NCBI GenBank assembly: GCA_003458705.1
Contig: QRVH01000004.1
Coordinates: 38,337-102,336, forward strand
Length of the DNA stretch: 64,000 nucleotides
Reading direction: 5' to 3'
Origin: Eubacterium sp. AF22-9
Lineage (GTDB): Bacteria > Bacillota > Clostridia > Lachnospirales > Lachnospiraceae
Every line of letters begins with the position of its first letter. The first letter of the stretch is position 1. Positions 27,920-36,874 of this stretch are shown one piece after another. The translations under genes and the position numbers were made by a program. Below the pieces are notes generated by a model. That model saw only the letters and a program-made list of their open reading frames with translations, was not told where the DNA came from and did not search any database.

Positions 27920-28608
27920 TTACATCTTAAAGCGGTATCCCACACCCCAGATAGTCTCAATATACTGAGGCTTGCTTGTATCAAGCTCAATCTTCTCTCT
28001 GATTTTCTTGATGTGGACAGTTACAGTTGCGATGTCACCGATTGAATCCATATCCCAGATTTCCTTGAAAAGTTCTTCCTTAGTGAAGACATGGTTAGGA
28101 TTCTCTGCAAGGAACGTAAGAAGGTCGAATTCCTTTGTTGTAAATGGCTTCTCCTCACCATTAACAAATACTCTTCTTGCTGTCTTATCAATCTTTATTC
28201 CTCTGATTTCAATAATATTATTGTTATTCTTAGAATTACTTACAAGTCTGTCATATCTTGCAAGATGTGCCTTTACTCTTGCAACAAGCTCACTAGGCTG
28301 AATGGCTTGGTCATGTAATCATCCGCACCAACTCCAAGTCCTCTTATCTTATCAATATCTTCCTTCTTGGCAGATACCATGATAATAGGAATATCCTTAA
28401 CTTCTCTTACCTGCTTGCATATCTCGAAACCATCAGTTCCGGGAAGCATGATATCAAGGATACACATATCAATATCCTCATGCAGTGCAGCCGCAAGGCC
28501 ACTTGTTCCATCATTACATACCTCAACCTCATATCCGTTAAGTTCAAGGTAATCCTTCTCAATATCTGCAATACTCTCTTCATCTTCTACAATTAATATC
28601 TTGCTCAT
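27920..28608 (-). pseudogene. OmpR-family response regulator, one frameshift
   Basis: A receiver plus winged-helix regulator, partner of the histidine kinase gene just upstream. The receiver shows ILIVEDEESI with the acidic pair at 9-10, the phospho-acceptor Asp52 in CILDIMLPGTDG, Thr/Ser VSAKKEDID and Lys in DDYMTKPFS. Then one C is missing from the coding-strand CCC at about 28296, so the raw frame stops at 28273. The next frame continues exactly as PSELVARVKAHLARYDRL and the full OmpR DNA-binding domain (FTTKEFDLLTFLAENPN, TVTVHIKKIREKIE) to RFKM and a stop at 27920. About 229 residues when repaired. Start ATG 28608 follows AAAGGGG. Confidence 0.88.
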
Positions 28609-28634
28609 AGCCAGTCCCCTTTCGTGTAGTTTCA

Positions 28635-30143
28635 TTATGCATTCTCAGGATTCTCTTCATCCTTTGCTTTAAGCAGATTAAGATGCATGGTCGTGCCTTC
28701 GCCCTCTACACTCTCTGCCCATATTTTTCCTTTGTGGTCCTCAACAATCTTCTTAACAATTGCAAGGCCTATACCACTTCCACCATGCTTGCTGTTTCTT
28801 GATTCATCAGTTCTATAGAAACGCTCAAATATTCTCTCAACATCTTTAGCTGCAATGCCAATACCGTTATCTGAGAATATTGCATGAATGTAGTCGCCTT
28901 CATCGTACAGGTCAATCTTAATCTTTCCCTGCCGTCCCTCAGCCATATACTTAACCGAGTTACTTATAATATTATTAACAACCCTCTTTAACTGCTCCGG
29001 GTCAACATTCATATATGCCGGCTCAGTAAGATGGTCATTATATTCCAGTTCAATCTGGCTTGCCTCAAGCTCTGTGCCTATCTCTTCACAGCAGTCTCCA
29101 AAGTAGTCACTTACATTACATTTTACAAATGTGTATGGAACCCTGTTAGTATCAAGCCTTGAATATATAGTAAGCTCATCAATCAGCTTGTCCATATCAT
29201 TAACCTTGTTAGCAATAGTCCGGATATACTTAGCCTGCTTTTCAGGCGTGTTGGCAATTCCGTCACGCAAGCCTTCCACATATCCTTTAATAGCCGTAAG
29301 CGGTGTCTTTAAGTCATGTGAAATATTTCTAATAAGCTCCTTTTCCTCGGCATCAGACTTAATCTTATCCTCCGCACTCTGCTTAAGTACGACTCTCATC
29401 TCCTCAAAATCCCGGCATACATCCCCGATTTCGTTGTTAGATACCTTTGGCATCTCGAAATCCATATTGCCTTCTTTAATATTATCAGTTGCAAGCTTCA
29501 GCTTATTAAGTGGCTTAACAATAGAACTGTATATCCACAGAGTAAGTCCAAGACTTGTAATAACAAGTACCATAATTATAACAAATATAACCTGCATTAT
29601 AAATGTCTTAACCTGTGGAAGAATCTGTTTCAATGAAGTAACAATTGACACGCTGTAAAAATTATCTTCTGAATCCTTAAAATTAAGCTGTTTTATAAGA
29701 CTCTGGTACTCTCCACCCTTGTAAGTCCCAACATCAGAAACATTCTCTTCATCAGCAGAATAATCAGGAAGAATCTTTACAATTTCACTGTCTGGTGCTT
29801 CTGTTGAATTATATATAATAATTCCATTCCTTCTTACAACAAGACAGGACATCTTAGATGACAGCTCTCCTGATAATTCATCAAGATATTCCTTATTAGT
29901 AAACTGCTCTGGTGAAGTATCAACCTCAGTCTTCATATCCTTGTATATGCTGTCAGTAATCTTTCCAAAAAGTATTATAGGTGAATATACGCCAACAAAA
30001 ATTTCTCCGTCATCTACATTATATGTTCTCTCAATGCTTTCCTTCTGTACACAATACAGACCTCCAAGAGCAAGACCACTCAGCAGCACAGGAAGTATAA
30101 CCATAATACAGAAAGAAATATACAACTTATTCTTTAGCTTCAT
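28635..30143 (-). CDS. Sensor histidine kinase
   Basis: A 502-residue membrane sensor. Membrane helix 1 is at about 9-31, an extracytoplasmic sensing domain covers 32-182, helix 2 is at about 183-206, then HAMP (to about 260), and a HisKA domain with RNISHDLKTPLTAIKGY whose His276 is the phosphorylation site. The ATPase domain has NIISNSVKY (N box), FSDNGIGIAAKDVERIFERFYR (G1/F boxes) and GGSGIGLAIVKKI (G2). No PAS domain is present, unlike WalK. Its stop abuts the response regulator gene, one base from its upstream region, so the pair is co-transcribed. Ribosome site AGGGG before ATG 30143. The signal is unknown; the promoter palindrome shared with murA points to envelope control. Confidence 0.95.
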   Translation of the reverse strand: MKLKNKLYISFCIMVILPVLLSGLALGGLYCVQKESIERTYNVDDGEIFVGVYSPIILFGKITDSIYKDMKTEVDTSPEQFTNKEYLDELSGELSSKMSCLVVRRNGIIIYNSTEAPDSEIVKILPDYSADEENVSDVGTYKGGEYQSLIKQLNFKDSEDNFYSVSIVTSLKQILPQVKTFIMQVIFVIIMVLVITSLGLTLWIYSSIVKPLNKLKLATDNIKEGNMDFEMPKVSNNEIGDVCRDFEEMRVVLKQSAEDKIKSDAEEKELIRNISHDLKTPLTAIKGYVEGLRDGIANTPEKQAKYIRTIANKVNDMDKLIDELTIYSRLDTNRVPYTFVKCNVSDYFGDCCEEIGTELEASQIELEYNDHLTEPAYMNVDPEQLKRVVNNIISNSVKYMAEGRQGKIKIDLYDEGDYIHAIFSDNGIGIAAKDVERIFERFYRTDESRNSKHGGSGIGLAIVKKIVEDHKGKIWAESVEGEGTTMHLNLLKAKDEENPENA

Positions 30144-30164
30144 AATTAACCCCTTTTCCTCTCA

Positions 30165-30202
30165 ATACTACCATATACAGGGATATTTGTAACATTACAA
30201 AT
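30165..30202 (-). promoter_or_regulatory. Promoter and palindromic operator of the two-component operon
   Basis: On the minus strand TTACAA (30187-30192) is followed after 16 bases by TAGTAT (30165-30170). The -35 lies in the palindrome ATTTGTAA-CA-TTACAAAT (30185-30202), nearly the same as the one at the murA promoter. Confidence 0.55.
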
Positions 30203-30233
30203 GTATTAATTTTATTAAATATAAATTAAAACA

Positions 30234-30257
30234 GCTGTAACGGAATATCCGCTACAG
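30234..30257 (-). terminator. murA terminator
   Basis: Hairpin CTGTAaCGGA-atat-TCCGcTACAG followed on the minus strand by TTTTAATTT, seven bases beyond the murA stop. Confidence 0.75.
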
Positions 30258-30264
30258 CCTGCAA

Positions 30265-31560
30265 TTAACCTATCTTGAGCCTGAACTTCTGAAGTTCTCT
30301 TTCTGAATCAACTCTTTTAATAATTCCACCAAGGTTAGTAATCTTTCCTTCAAAATCCTCATAACCTCTCTGGATATATTCGATATCATCAATCTCTGAT
30401 ATACCATCTGCTGCGAGCGCAGCAATAACAAGTGCTGCTCCTGCTCTTAAATCAGGCGCATTAAGCTGCACTCCACAAAAACTCTTAACGCCTTCAATAT
30501 AGGCCGTGTTACCCTCAACCTTAATCTTGGCACCCATTCTTCCAAGCTCATCAACATATTTGAATCTATTCTCAAATATGCTCTCAGTTACCATACTTGA
30601 ACCTTCTGCAAGTGCAAGTACAACTGAAATCTGTGGCTGCATATCTGTCGGGAATCCCGGATATGGAAGAGTCTTGACATTAGTACTCTTAAGCTTACAG
30701 CCTTCTGCTATAACCCTTAAGCTGTCGTCACCTTCTTCAATCTTACAGCCCATCTCAATTAACTTGGCAGATATTGATTCCATATGCTTAGGAATAATAT
30801 CCTGAATAACAACATCACCATGTGTAGCTGCTGCTGCCATCATAAATGTTCCAGCCTCAATCTGATCCGGAATAATAGAATAAGTACATCCGTGAAGTCT
30901 CTTAACGCCTTTGATACGGATTACATCAGTTCCTGCACCTTTAATGTTCGCACCCATAGAATTAAGGAAATTCGCTACATCAACTATATGCGGTTCCTTA
31001 GCCGCATTTTCCAGAATAGTGTCTCCCTCTGCCATACATGAAGCCATCATAAGATTAATTGTTGCACCAACTGTTACAACATCAAAATAAACATGAGCTC
31101 CTGTAAGCTTCTCTGCCTTTGCATGTACAACTCCACAATCTATATCAACATCCGCACCAAGTGCCTTAAAGCCCTTGATATGCTGGTCAATTGGACGGCT
31201 TCCTATATTGCATCCTCCTGGGAGTGCAACATGAGCCTCATTGTACTTGCCAAGTAAAGCACCTAACAGATAGTAAGATGCTCTTATTTTTCTTATATAA
31301 TCATATTCTACATTGGTATCACAGATTGAACCACCATTTATCTGAACGGAATTGTTATAAACATACTTAACCTTAGCACCAATTCCTTCTATAGCCTGAA
31401 GTAAAACTCTTGTGTCTCTAACATTAGGTACATTTTCAATTGTTACAGTATCATCTGTCATAATTGCTGCTGCAAGAATACCTAAAGCTGCATTCTTCGC
31501 ACCACCAATGGAAACTTTTCCTCTGAGTGGCACTCCACCCTTGACAACATATTGTTCCAT
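30265..31560 (-). CDS. murA: UDP-N-acetylglucosamine 1-carboxyvinyltransferase
   Basis: MurA, 431 residues. It transfers enolpyruvate from PEP to UDP-GlcNAc, the first committed step of peptidoglycan synthesis. Lys22 in GGAKNAALG contacts the substrate, and the fosfomycin-target cysteine is present as Cys117 in LPGGCNIGSRPIDQH. The late GFPTDMQPQ and EDFEGKI segments are typical. Start ATG 31560 is in the normal place (MEQYVVKGG). It has its own promoter with a palindrome over the -35, and a terminator. It stands between a two-component system and a cell-wall hydrolase gene in the same direction. Confidence 0.97.
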   Translation of the reverse strand: MEQYVVKGGVPLRGKVSIGGAKNAALGILAAAIMTDDTVTIENVPNVRDTRVLLQAIEGIGAKVKYVYNNSVQINGGSICDTNVEYDYIRKIRASYYLLGALLGKYNEAHVALPGGCNIGSRPIDQHIKGFKALGADVDIDCGVVHAKAEKLTGAHVYFDVVTVGATINLMMASCMAEGDTILENAAKEPHIVDVANFLNSMGANIKGAGTDVIRIKGVKRLHGCTYSIIPDQIEAGTFMMAAAATHGDVVIQDIIPKHMESISAKLIEMGCKIEEGDDSLRVIAEGCKLKSTNVKTLPYPGFPTDMQPQISVVLALAEGSSMVTESIFENRFKYVDELGRMGAKIKVEGNTAYIEGVKSFCGVQLNAPDLRAGAALVIAALAADGISEIDDIEYIQRGYEDFEGKITNLGGIIKRVDSERELQKFRLKIG

Positions 31561-31676
31561 ATAGCACCTCTAAACATAATAGTCACATCTTATAAAGTAT
31601 ATCACAGAACTTTTATTTGTAAAGATTTTCGCTGAAAATACATTTATAAAAATATGACAAATTAACCCCTGTTATA

Positions 31677-31712
31677 ATTATATGCAGAAATTGCATTTTG
31701 TTACATAACAAA
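31677..31712 (-). promoter_or_regulatory. murA promoter with palindrome over -35
   Basis: On the minus strand TGTAAC (31700-31705), 17-base spacer, TATAAT (31677-31682). The -35 is inside the palindrome TTTGTTA-CA-TAACAAA (31697-31712), which matches 14 of 16 positions of the one at the histidine kinase promoter. Confidence 0.6.
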
Positions 31713-31738
31713 GGCTGTCCTTTATCAGGGCAGCCTTA
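31711..31738. terminator. Terminator after the M23 peptidase gene
   Basis: Hairpin AAGGCTGTCC / GGGCAGCCTT with a short loop, 16 bases past the peptidase stop. The T-tract on the minus strand is weak (CCTTTGTTATG), so termination may be partial. Confidence 0.6.
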
Positions 31739-31753
31739 TTATTTTATACACTA

Positions 31754-33286
31754 CTAATTCTTATTAACATAATTAAGCGGATTAACAGGAACTCCACCAA
31801 CCCATATTTCAAAATGCAGATGTGGACCTGTACTGTAACCGGTATTACCAGAAGCTGCAATAGCCTGTCCCTGTGTAACACTCTGTCCAACGCTTACCTT
31901 TATAGAACTGAGATGTCCATATCTTGTCATAGTTCCATTACTATGTGTGATATCAACACAGTATCCATAATCAGCAAACCAGCCTGCTCTTGTTACAGTT
32001 CCGGCAGCTGCAGCTGTAACTGTAGTTCCCTGCGAAACTGACCAGTCAACTCCCTTGTGGAGACTTCCCCATCTGTATCCAAAACCGGATGAGAATGAAC
32101 CACCTGATATAGGTTTAAGATATGTTGGTGGTGTAAGTGTTCCAACTGCAATTGTCTTAGGTATTGATTCTTTTATAATATCCTCTTTGATATATGTTCT
32201 TCCTGTTTCGTTACCATTAGAATAAGTAACTTCTGCTGTTACCGCTCTGTGGCCTGTTGTTCCCTCTGAAATAACAGTATTAGTTCCACGATAATTAGTA
32301 TCATCATCCTGATAATTAGGTTCAGCCTCATAATCCTCTTCGTAAGTCATCTGATATTTTGTAATAACAGATATCTCTGACTTTGGAACAGTTACAGTTA
32401 TTGAATCTCCAGGTGCAATTACGCTGTTCTCTGAAAGATTAGAATTAAGGCTTAACAATTCTGACATTCTAAGACCATTATTCTGTGCAATAACAGACAA
32501 TGTATCTCCTGTCTCTACTGTGTATATTGTCTTTTCTGCATGTTCTTTAGTTATATTTTCATATGCCTCATCAACAGTTGTTGTTACCGCATTATCAGCT
32601 GGTACTTCGACTATGACAACGTCTGTATCAAATGATATTCCTGTAAGGCCATCACCATTGGCAACTGTCTCTCCATCCTGTGAAACTGCTGTTCCACTGA
32701 TAGCTGATGATACGATTTCTGCTGCTGTACTTTCTGTAGCCTTTTCATTAATGCTTATTCCATAAGTACCTGTTGCTGCATCAACAATATCAAGAGAAAC
32801 TGTAAAAGCATTATTAGGATCATATTTTGCTATAAGCTTCTCAAATAATGCAATAACACTATCCTTAGAATCTAAAGTTACAACAAAATCTCCAAATCTT
32901 ACTGTATAATACATATGGAAATCTACATCCATAACATTATCAAACATATAGCTGTAAATAGCACCTGAAAGTTCATCAACACTCATTCGCTGAGCTACAG
33001 TTCTGCTTTCCTTATTAATTTCAATGTCAGGATCCATATACACAACTTCATTATATTGTGCACTTAATTCCTGCCTTGCAGATGCAAGTGCAACAATAAC
33101 CTCTTCTTCTGTGTTGGCAGCCCCAACCTTCATTCCGTTAATAGTTATACTATAATAATTAGCTTCCGTTTTTAATAAATTCTTTGTCAAAAATGGAATT
33201 GCTATAATACAGACCAGACTCGCAACTGTCATTGTATTAATCAGTGTGAGCTTCATTCGTCTGCCATATCTAGACAAGCGTTCCAT
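31754..33286 (-). CDS. LysM-G5-M23 cell-wall endopeptidase
   Basis: A 510-residue membrane-anchored peptidoglycan hydrolase. One N-terminal membrane helix (about 15-33) is followed by a YabE-like extracytoplasmic region. Then come a LysM domain (YTVETGDTLSVIAQNNG onward, about 265-310) that binds glycan, a G5-like domain (about 325-385) and a C-terminal M23 domain (about 400-510). Zinc ligands are all present: His and Asp in HKGVDWS and the HxH of GPHLHFEIW. It probably cuts peptide crosslinks during growth or sporulation. Start ATG 33286 follows GGAGGAAC; the TTG at 33298 is rejected. An array of three TGTAAH hexamers lies upstream, as in WalR-controlled hydrolase genes. Confidence 0.93.
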   Translation of the reverse strand: MERLSRYGRRMKLTLINTMTVASLVCIIAIPFLTKNLLKTEANYYSITINGMKVGAANTEEEVIVALASARQELSAQYNEVVYMDPDIEINKESRTVAQRMSVDELSGAIYSYMFDNVMDVDFHMYYTVRFGDFVVTLDSKDSVIALFEKLIAKYDPNNAFTVSLDIVDAATGTYGISINEKATESTAAEIVSSAISGTAVSQDGETVANGDGLTGISFDTDVVIVEVPADNAVTTTVDEAYENITKEHAEKTIYTVETGDTLSVIAQNNGLRMSELLSLNSNLSENSVIAPGDSITVTVPKSEISVITKYQMTYEEDYEAEPNYQDDDTNYRGTNTVISEGTTGHRAVTAEVTYSNGNETGRTYIKEDIIKESIPKTIAVGTLTPPTYLKPISGGSFSSGFGYRWGSLHKGVDWSVSQGTTVTAAAAGTVTRAGWFADYGYCVDITHSNGTMTRYGHLSSIKVSVGQSVTQGQAIAASGNTGYSTGPHLHFEIWVGGVPVNPLNYVNKN

Positions 33287-33326
33287 GAGTTCCTCCAAAT
33301 ATTGTGTTAATATATAGTTATCTTCT

Positions 33327-33354
33327 TGTAATATCTTTGTAACAATTTTGTAAC
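33327..33354. promoter_or_regulatory. TGTAAH direct-repeat array (WalR-box-like)
   Basis: Three hexamers TGTAAT (33327-33332), TGTAAC (33338-33343) and TGTAAC (33349-33354) follow each other with exactly 5 bases between, an 11-bp period. The WalR/YycF consensus in Firmicutes is TGTWAH-N5-TGTWAH. The array is 41-68 bases upstream of the M23 start codon. Confidence 0.6.
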
Positions 33355-33389
33355 AATTATACTAACACAACACATTTGGTTTGTAAACC

Positions 33390-34043
33390 CTATTTTTTCT
33401 TTCTGGAAGATTTTACCTTAGCCGGCTTCTGCACTGAATATCCGAACTTACCTATAAAATCTCCAAGGCCATAATATCTTCCATGCGAATATGCAATCAG
33501 GTCTGCATCTGACAAATGCAGTGTTCCCTTCTCATCTAACAGGCTTTCATCTACATTTACAGCCATAACCTCTGCTATAAACATATCGTGGCTTCCAAGC
33601 TCTAACACCTGCTTAACCTTACATTCGATATTGACAGGACTTTCTGCAATTGCTGGAGCTTCAATCTTAACTGACGGTGCTGCTGTAAGATGCATGTCTG
33701 CAAATTTGTCAACGTCCCTGCCAGATTTTACTCCACAATAATCAGTGGCTCTCGCAAGCTTTCTTGTTGTAAGATTAATAACAAATTCGCCTGTTTCCTT
33801 AATAATATCATGGCTGTAGCGTTCTTTTCTTACTGATATCGAAACCATTGCCGGATCAGAGCATACAGTTCCTGCCCATGCAACGGTAATAATATTAGGC
33901 TTTTCTCCTTTTCTTGCGCAGCTTACCATAACCGCTGGCACAGGATAGAGCATGTTGCCCGCTCTCCATGTCTGCTTCTTGATGTCCGATTTATTCAATC
34001 TATCATTCTTAGGTCTGCTGCTCTTCTTCATCTTCTCACTCAT
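33390..34043 (-). CDS. Flavin reductase-family protein
   Basis: A 217-residue FMN-binding split-barrel protein (flavoredoxin/flavin reductase-like). The core reads MLYPVPAVMVSCARKG, PNIITVAWAGTVCSDPAMVSISVRKERYSH and GEFVINLTTRKLARATDYCGVKSGRDVDKF, the standard flavin phosphate and ring contact regions of this family (quoted in part). The N- and C-terminal ends are Lys/Arg/Ser rich tails (KKSSRPKNDR; KVKSSRKKK). It would move electrons from NAD(P)H to FMN or another acceptor; the partner is unknown. Its start overlaps the Nudix gene stop by four bases, so it is the third gene of an HD-Nudix-flavoprotein operon. Confidence 0.88.
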   Translation of the reverse strand: MSEKMKKSSRPKNDRLNKSDIKKQTWRAGNMLYPVPAVMVSCARKGEKPNIITVAWAGTVCSDPAMVSISVRKERYSHDIIKETGEFVINLTTRKLARATDYCGVKSGRDVDKFADMHLTAAPSVKIEAPAIAESPVNIECKVKQVLELGSHDMFIAEVMAVNVDESLLDEKGTLHLSDADLIAYSHGRYYGLGDFIGKFGYSVQKPAKVKSSRKKK

Positions 34044-34732
34044 GCGTTAAGTGCCTCCTTAACATGATGATATCCTTCAAGAATAATAGCTGCATGGTCT
34101 GCTGCCAGTCCGTCACCATCAACAACCTTATAAGTACGGTTCTTAAGAATACCCTTTCTATAGGTAACTTCTACTCTTGCACAGATATTAATATTCTTAT
34201 CTGCATTGGACAGCCTGCACAGCCATTCTTCTTTAACCTGTGATTCATCCTCTGTTTTATTAACCAGCTCATCAGATATATCAAACCATCCCGCCTCTCT
34301 GGCGTCATCGCCAGCCTGTGCCTTCTGGCTTCCTTCGTCTATCAGTGCAACAAATGCTGTTGTAATAATTCTTGTTCTTGGATCACGGTCATAATCTCCG
34401 TAAGACTTAAACTGCTCTGCTTCAATATCATGCAGACCGGTTTCCTCCTGAAGCTCTCTTAAAGCCGCATCGTAAAGATTTTCTTTAAATTCAACAAATC
34501 CTCCCGGACACGCCCACAGTCCGATAGATGGGTGATTGCCTCTTTTTATAAGAAGAACTCTCTTAACCTCTGAACCTTTCTTAGTAAATACAACTGTATC
34601 CACAGTGTTACATGGATTCTGATATTTATTCGGATCATATTTATCAAGGAAAACAGCCAGACTTTCACCAGCCTTATTAAGTTCTCCTGTTCCCACAAAG
34701 CATTTATTCCGCTCTTCACTTAAATACTTCAT
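34040..34732 (-). CDS. Nudix hydrolase
   Basis: A 230-residue Nudix protein cleaving a nucleoside diphosphate linked to another moiety. The Nudix box spans about 78-100 (GGFVEFKENL, then RELQEETGL) and includes all the catalytic glutamates. The pre-box GLWACPGG and late YDRDPRTRIITTAFVALI resemble ADP-ribose pyrophosphatase/NrtR-like proteins, but there is no helix-turn-helix to make it a regulator. The start is ATG 34732 after AAGGGGAAG, overlapping the HD gene stop as ATGA. The exact substrate is not readable. Confidence 0.92.
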   Translation of the reverse strand: MKYLSEERNKCFVGTGELNKAGESLAVFLDKYDPNKYQNPCNTVDTVVFTKKGSEVKRVLLIKRGNHPSIGLWACPGGFVEFKENLYDAALRELQEETGLHDIEAEQFKSYGDYDRDPRTRIITTAFVALIDEGSQKAQAGDDAREAGWFDISDELVNKTEDESQVKEEWLCRLSNADKNINICARVEVTYRKGILKNRTYKVVDGDGLAADHAAIILEGYHHVKEALNA

Positions 34733-35376
34733 CTTTTCTTCCCCTTGCTCGCTCCAAACCATTTAATTCTTGTATCCTTTGCACCGCAGAATTTTCTGTG
34801 TATGAAATCATCCAGCACCTCATTAAAGCTGCAGAATTTATCTACAAGTACAATAACAAATGTTTCTTTATATTTGGGTGGTGTAACTGTCAATGGAAAC
34901 ATATGCTTTGCAATCATGTCTCCCTCTTTTTCTGTTATATCAAAATACTTTCCTGCATTCTTAAGTGCCTTTGTAGGATGCTCAAAACCATGAAGTCTCT
35001 CACCCTTCCCAGGTGAATACTTGTGCCAGTCGTACAGAAACAGGTCATGTAAAAGTCCTGCCTTAGCTCCTGCCTTCTCATCAAGATGTAATTTCTTGCA
35101 CACAAGATAATTATAATAAGAAACATGTACGCTGTGCCCGAAAAGGCTTGTACGTCCATGATGCGAATATTTCTTCATACTCTGTATCACATCATCTGAA
35201 AACATCTTATTCATCCTGTTCTTATATTCCCTGCCAGACTCATTCTGCTTAATGTGTCCTAACTTATATCTATTACATATCCTGTCTATCGCATTAGAAT
35301 ATTCATCTTTCTTAATTCTCGCCTTGTATACAGGTCTAATGCTTCTTCCTTTGTAAGAATTAATCTTAACTGACAT
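34729..35376 (-). CDS. HD-domain phosphohydrolase
   Basis: A 215-residue HD-superfamily hydrolase. The metal ligands read His81/His84 in LFGHSVHVSYYNY, His110-Asp111 in GLLHDLFLYDWH, and downstream HGFEHPTKA, which adds further His residues. The arrangement matches YfbR/MazG-neighbour type proteins with nucleotide or cyclic phosphate substrates; which one is unknown. The start is ATG 35376 with GGAG upstream, an ATG at 35388 being the alternative. First gene of a three-gene unit with four-base overlaps to the Nudix and flavoprotein genes, suggesting a nucleotide clean-up function (inference). Confidence 0.85.
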   Translation of the reverse strand: MSVKINSYKGRSIRPVYKARIKKDEYSNAIDRICNRYKLGHIKQNESGREYKNRMNKMFSDDVIQSMKKYSHHGRTSLFGHSVHVSYYNYLVCKKLHLDEKAGAKAGLLHDLFLYDWHKYSPGKGERLHGFEHPTKALKNAGKYFDITEKEGDMIAKHMFPLTVTPPKYKETFVIVLVDKFCSFNEVLDDFIHRKFCGAKDTRIKWFGASKGKKR

Positions 35377-35501
35377 ATTAATCTCCATTCCTGCCCATAA
35401 ACATAATCTCGTACATGCGGCAATAAAATCACCTTGAAAATTATATCATAAAAGCCTGTACATTTGCATAAATATAATTATTAATATATTCAACATTTAA
35501 G

Positions 35502-35530
35502 TTGTATGATTATAGAAATTGTGCTAAACT
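35502..35530 (+). promoter_or_regulatory. Promoter of PPi-phosphofructokinase gene
   Basis: TTGTAT (35502-35507), 17-base spacer, TAAACT (35525-35530). The ribosome site CGGAGGAG follows close to the ATG. Confidence 0.5.
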
Positions 35531-35587
35531 ATGCACATAATCACTTGCATTTTTTATGCAGAAATATGATTCGGAGGAGAATATAAT

Positions 35588-36811
35588 ATGGATGGTAATG
35601 TTATAGTTGGACAGTCAGGAGGACCTACTTCTGTTATCAACTCAAGTCTTGCTGGGGTATATAAGACAGCCATAGACAGAGGAGCTAAGAAAGTTTATGG
35701 TATGCTCCACGGTATTAAGGGACTTCTTGATGGTCAGTATGTTGACCTTTCAGAGAAGATTAACTCTACAATGGATATCGATTTATTAAAGAGAACACCT
35801 TCATCTTATCTTGGTTCATGTAGGTACAAGCTCCCTGAGATAAGCGAAGACAGAGAAACATTTGATAAGATTTTCAAGATTCTTGATGATCTTGATATCA
35901 AATATTTCTTCTATATTGGTGGTAACGACTCAATGGATACTATCAAGAAGTTATCTGATTACGCAATCGTTACCGGAAGCGATATTAAATTCATGGGTGT
36001 ACCTAAGACTATTGATAATGACTTAGCTGTTACAGACCACACACCAGGATTTGGTTCTGCTGCCAAATTTATCGCAGCTACTATGAAGGAAATCATCAGA
36101 GATGGTCTTGTATATGATTATCCTACAGTTACTATTGTAGAGATTATGGGACGTAACGCCGGATGGCTTACAGCCGCTGCTGCTCTTGCAAAGAGTGATG
36201 ACTGTGAAGGTGTAGACCTTATCTACCTTCCAGAGAAAGTATTTGATATCGACCATTTCATGGCAAGAGTTAAAGAAATTGCAGCTAAGGGCCGTTCAAT
36301 GGTTATCGCTGTTTCAGAAGGTATTAAGGTTGCTGACGGAAGATATGTATTCGAGCTTTCAGAGCATGTAGAGTTCGTAGATGCATTTGGCCACAAGCAG
36401 CTTGCTGGTTCAGCTAAATTCCTTGCTAACAAGATCGGTGCTGAACTTGGCATCAAGACTCGTGCTATCGAACTTTCAACACTTCAGCGTTGTGCAGCTC
36501 ATATGACAAGCCGTACAGATATCACAGAAGCATACAACGTTGGTGGTGCTGCTGTTAAGGCTGCATTTGAAGGCGAGACAGGTAAGGTTGTTGTTCTTAA
36601 GAGAGTTTCTGATGATCCATATATGTGCATCACAGAGACTAACGATGTTCACCAGATTGCTAACATCGAGAAGAAAGTTCCTCTTGAGTGGATTACAGAT
36701 GATGATTTCGTAACAGACGACCTCATCCACTACATCAGACCACTTATCCAGGCTGAGCTTTCACCAATCATGGTAGACGGTCTTCCAAGACATCTTAATA
36801 TTAATTCATAA
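35588..36811 (+). CDS. PPi-dependent 6-phosphofructokinase
   Basis: A 407-residue phosphofructokinase of the pyrophosphate-using clade. The phosphate loop is VGQSGGPTSVINSS (7-20). The nucleotide-site motif reads GGNDSMDT (111-118), not the GGDGS of ATP enzymes, and GVPKTIDNDL (137-146) has the Lys that replaces Gly in PPi-dependent enzymes. EIMGRNAGW gives the fructose-phosphate contact. It catalyses the reversible PPi + fructose-6-phosphate step of glycolysis. Cofactor prediction follows established motif rules but has not been measured. Strong RBS CGGAGGAG; codon use is that of a highly expressed gene. A second, frameshifted paralog lies at 41113-42341. Confidence 0.92.
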   Translation: MDGNVIVGQSGGPTSVINSSLAGVYKTAIDRGAKKVYGMLHGIKGLLDGQYVDLSEKINSTMDIDLLKRTPSSYLGSCRYKLPEISEDRETFDKIFKILDDLDIKYFFYIGGNDSMDTIKKLSDYAIVTGSDIKFMGVPKTIDNDLAVTDHTPGFGSAAKFIAATMKEIIRDGLVYDYPTVTIVEIMGRNAGWLTAAAALAKSDDCEGVDLIYLPEKVFDIDHFMARVKEIAAKGRSMVIAVSEGIKVADGRYVFELSEHVEFVDAFGHKQLAGSAKFLANKIGAELGIKTRAIELSTLQRCAAHMTSRTDITEAYNVGGAAVKAAFEGETGKVVVLKRVSDDPYMCITETNDVHQIANIEKKVPLEWITDDDFVTDDLIHYIRPLIQAELSPIMVDGLPRHLNINS

Positions 36812-36830
36812 TAATATTATTACATAACAA

Positions 36831-36868
36831 AAAGCAGGTAAGGAATTTCCTAACCTGCTTTTTTGTTT
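36831..36868. terminator. Bidirectional terminator
   Basis: AAAAAGCAGGT-AAGGA-att-TCCT-AACCTGCTTTTTT hairpin between the convergent phosphofructokinase and ABC exporter genes. Confidence 0.88.
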
Positions 36869-36874
36869 CTGTCT

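Noticed and set aside
28635..30143. Naming the two-component system WalRK
   Set aside because: The kinase lacks a PAS domain and no yycHIJ-like neighbours are present; only the upstream motifs recall WalR.
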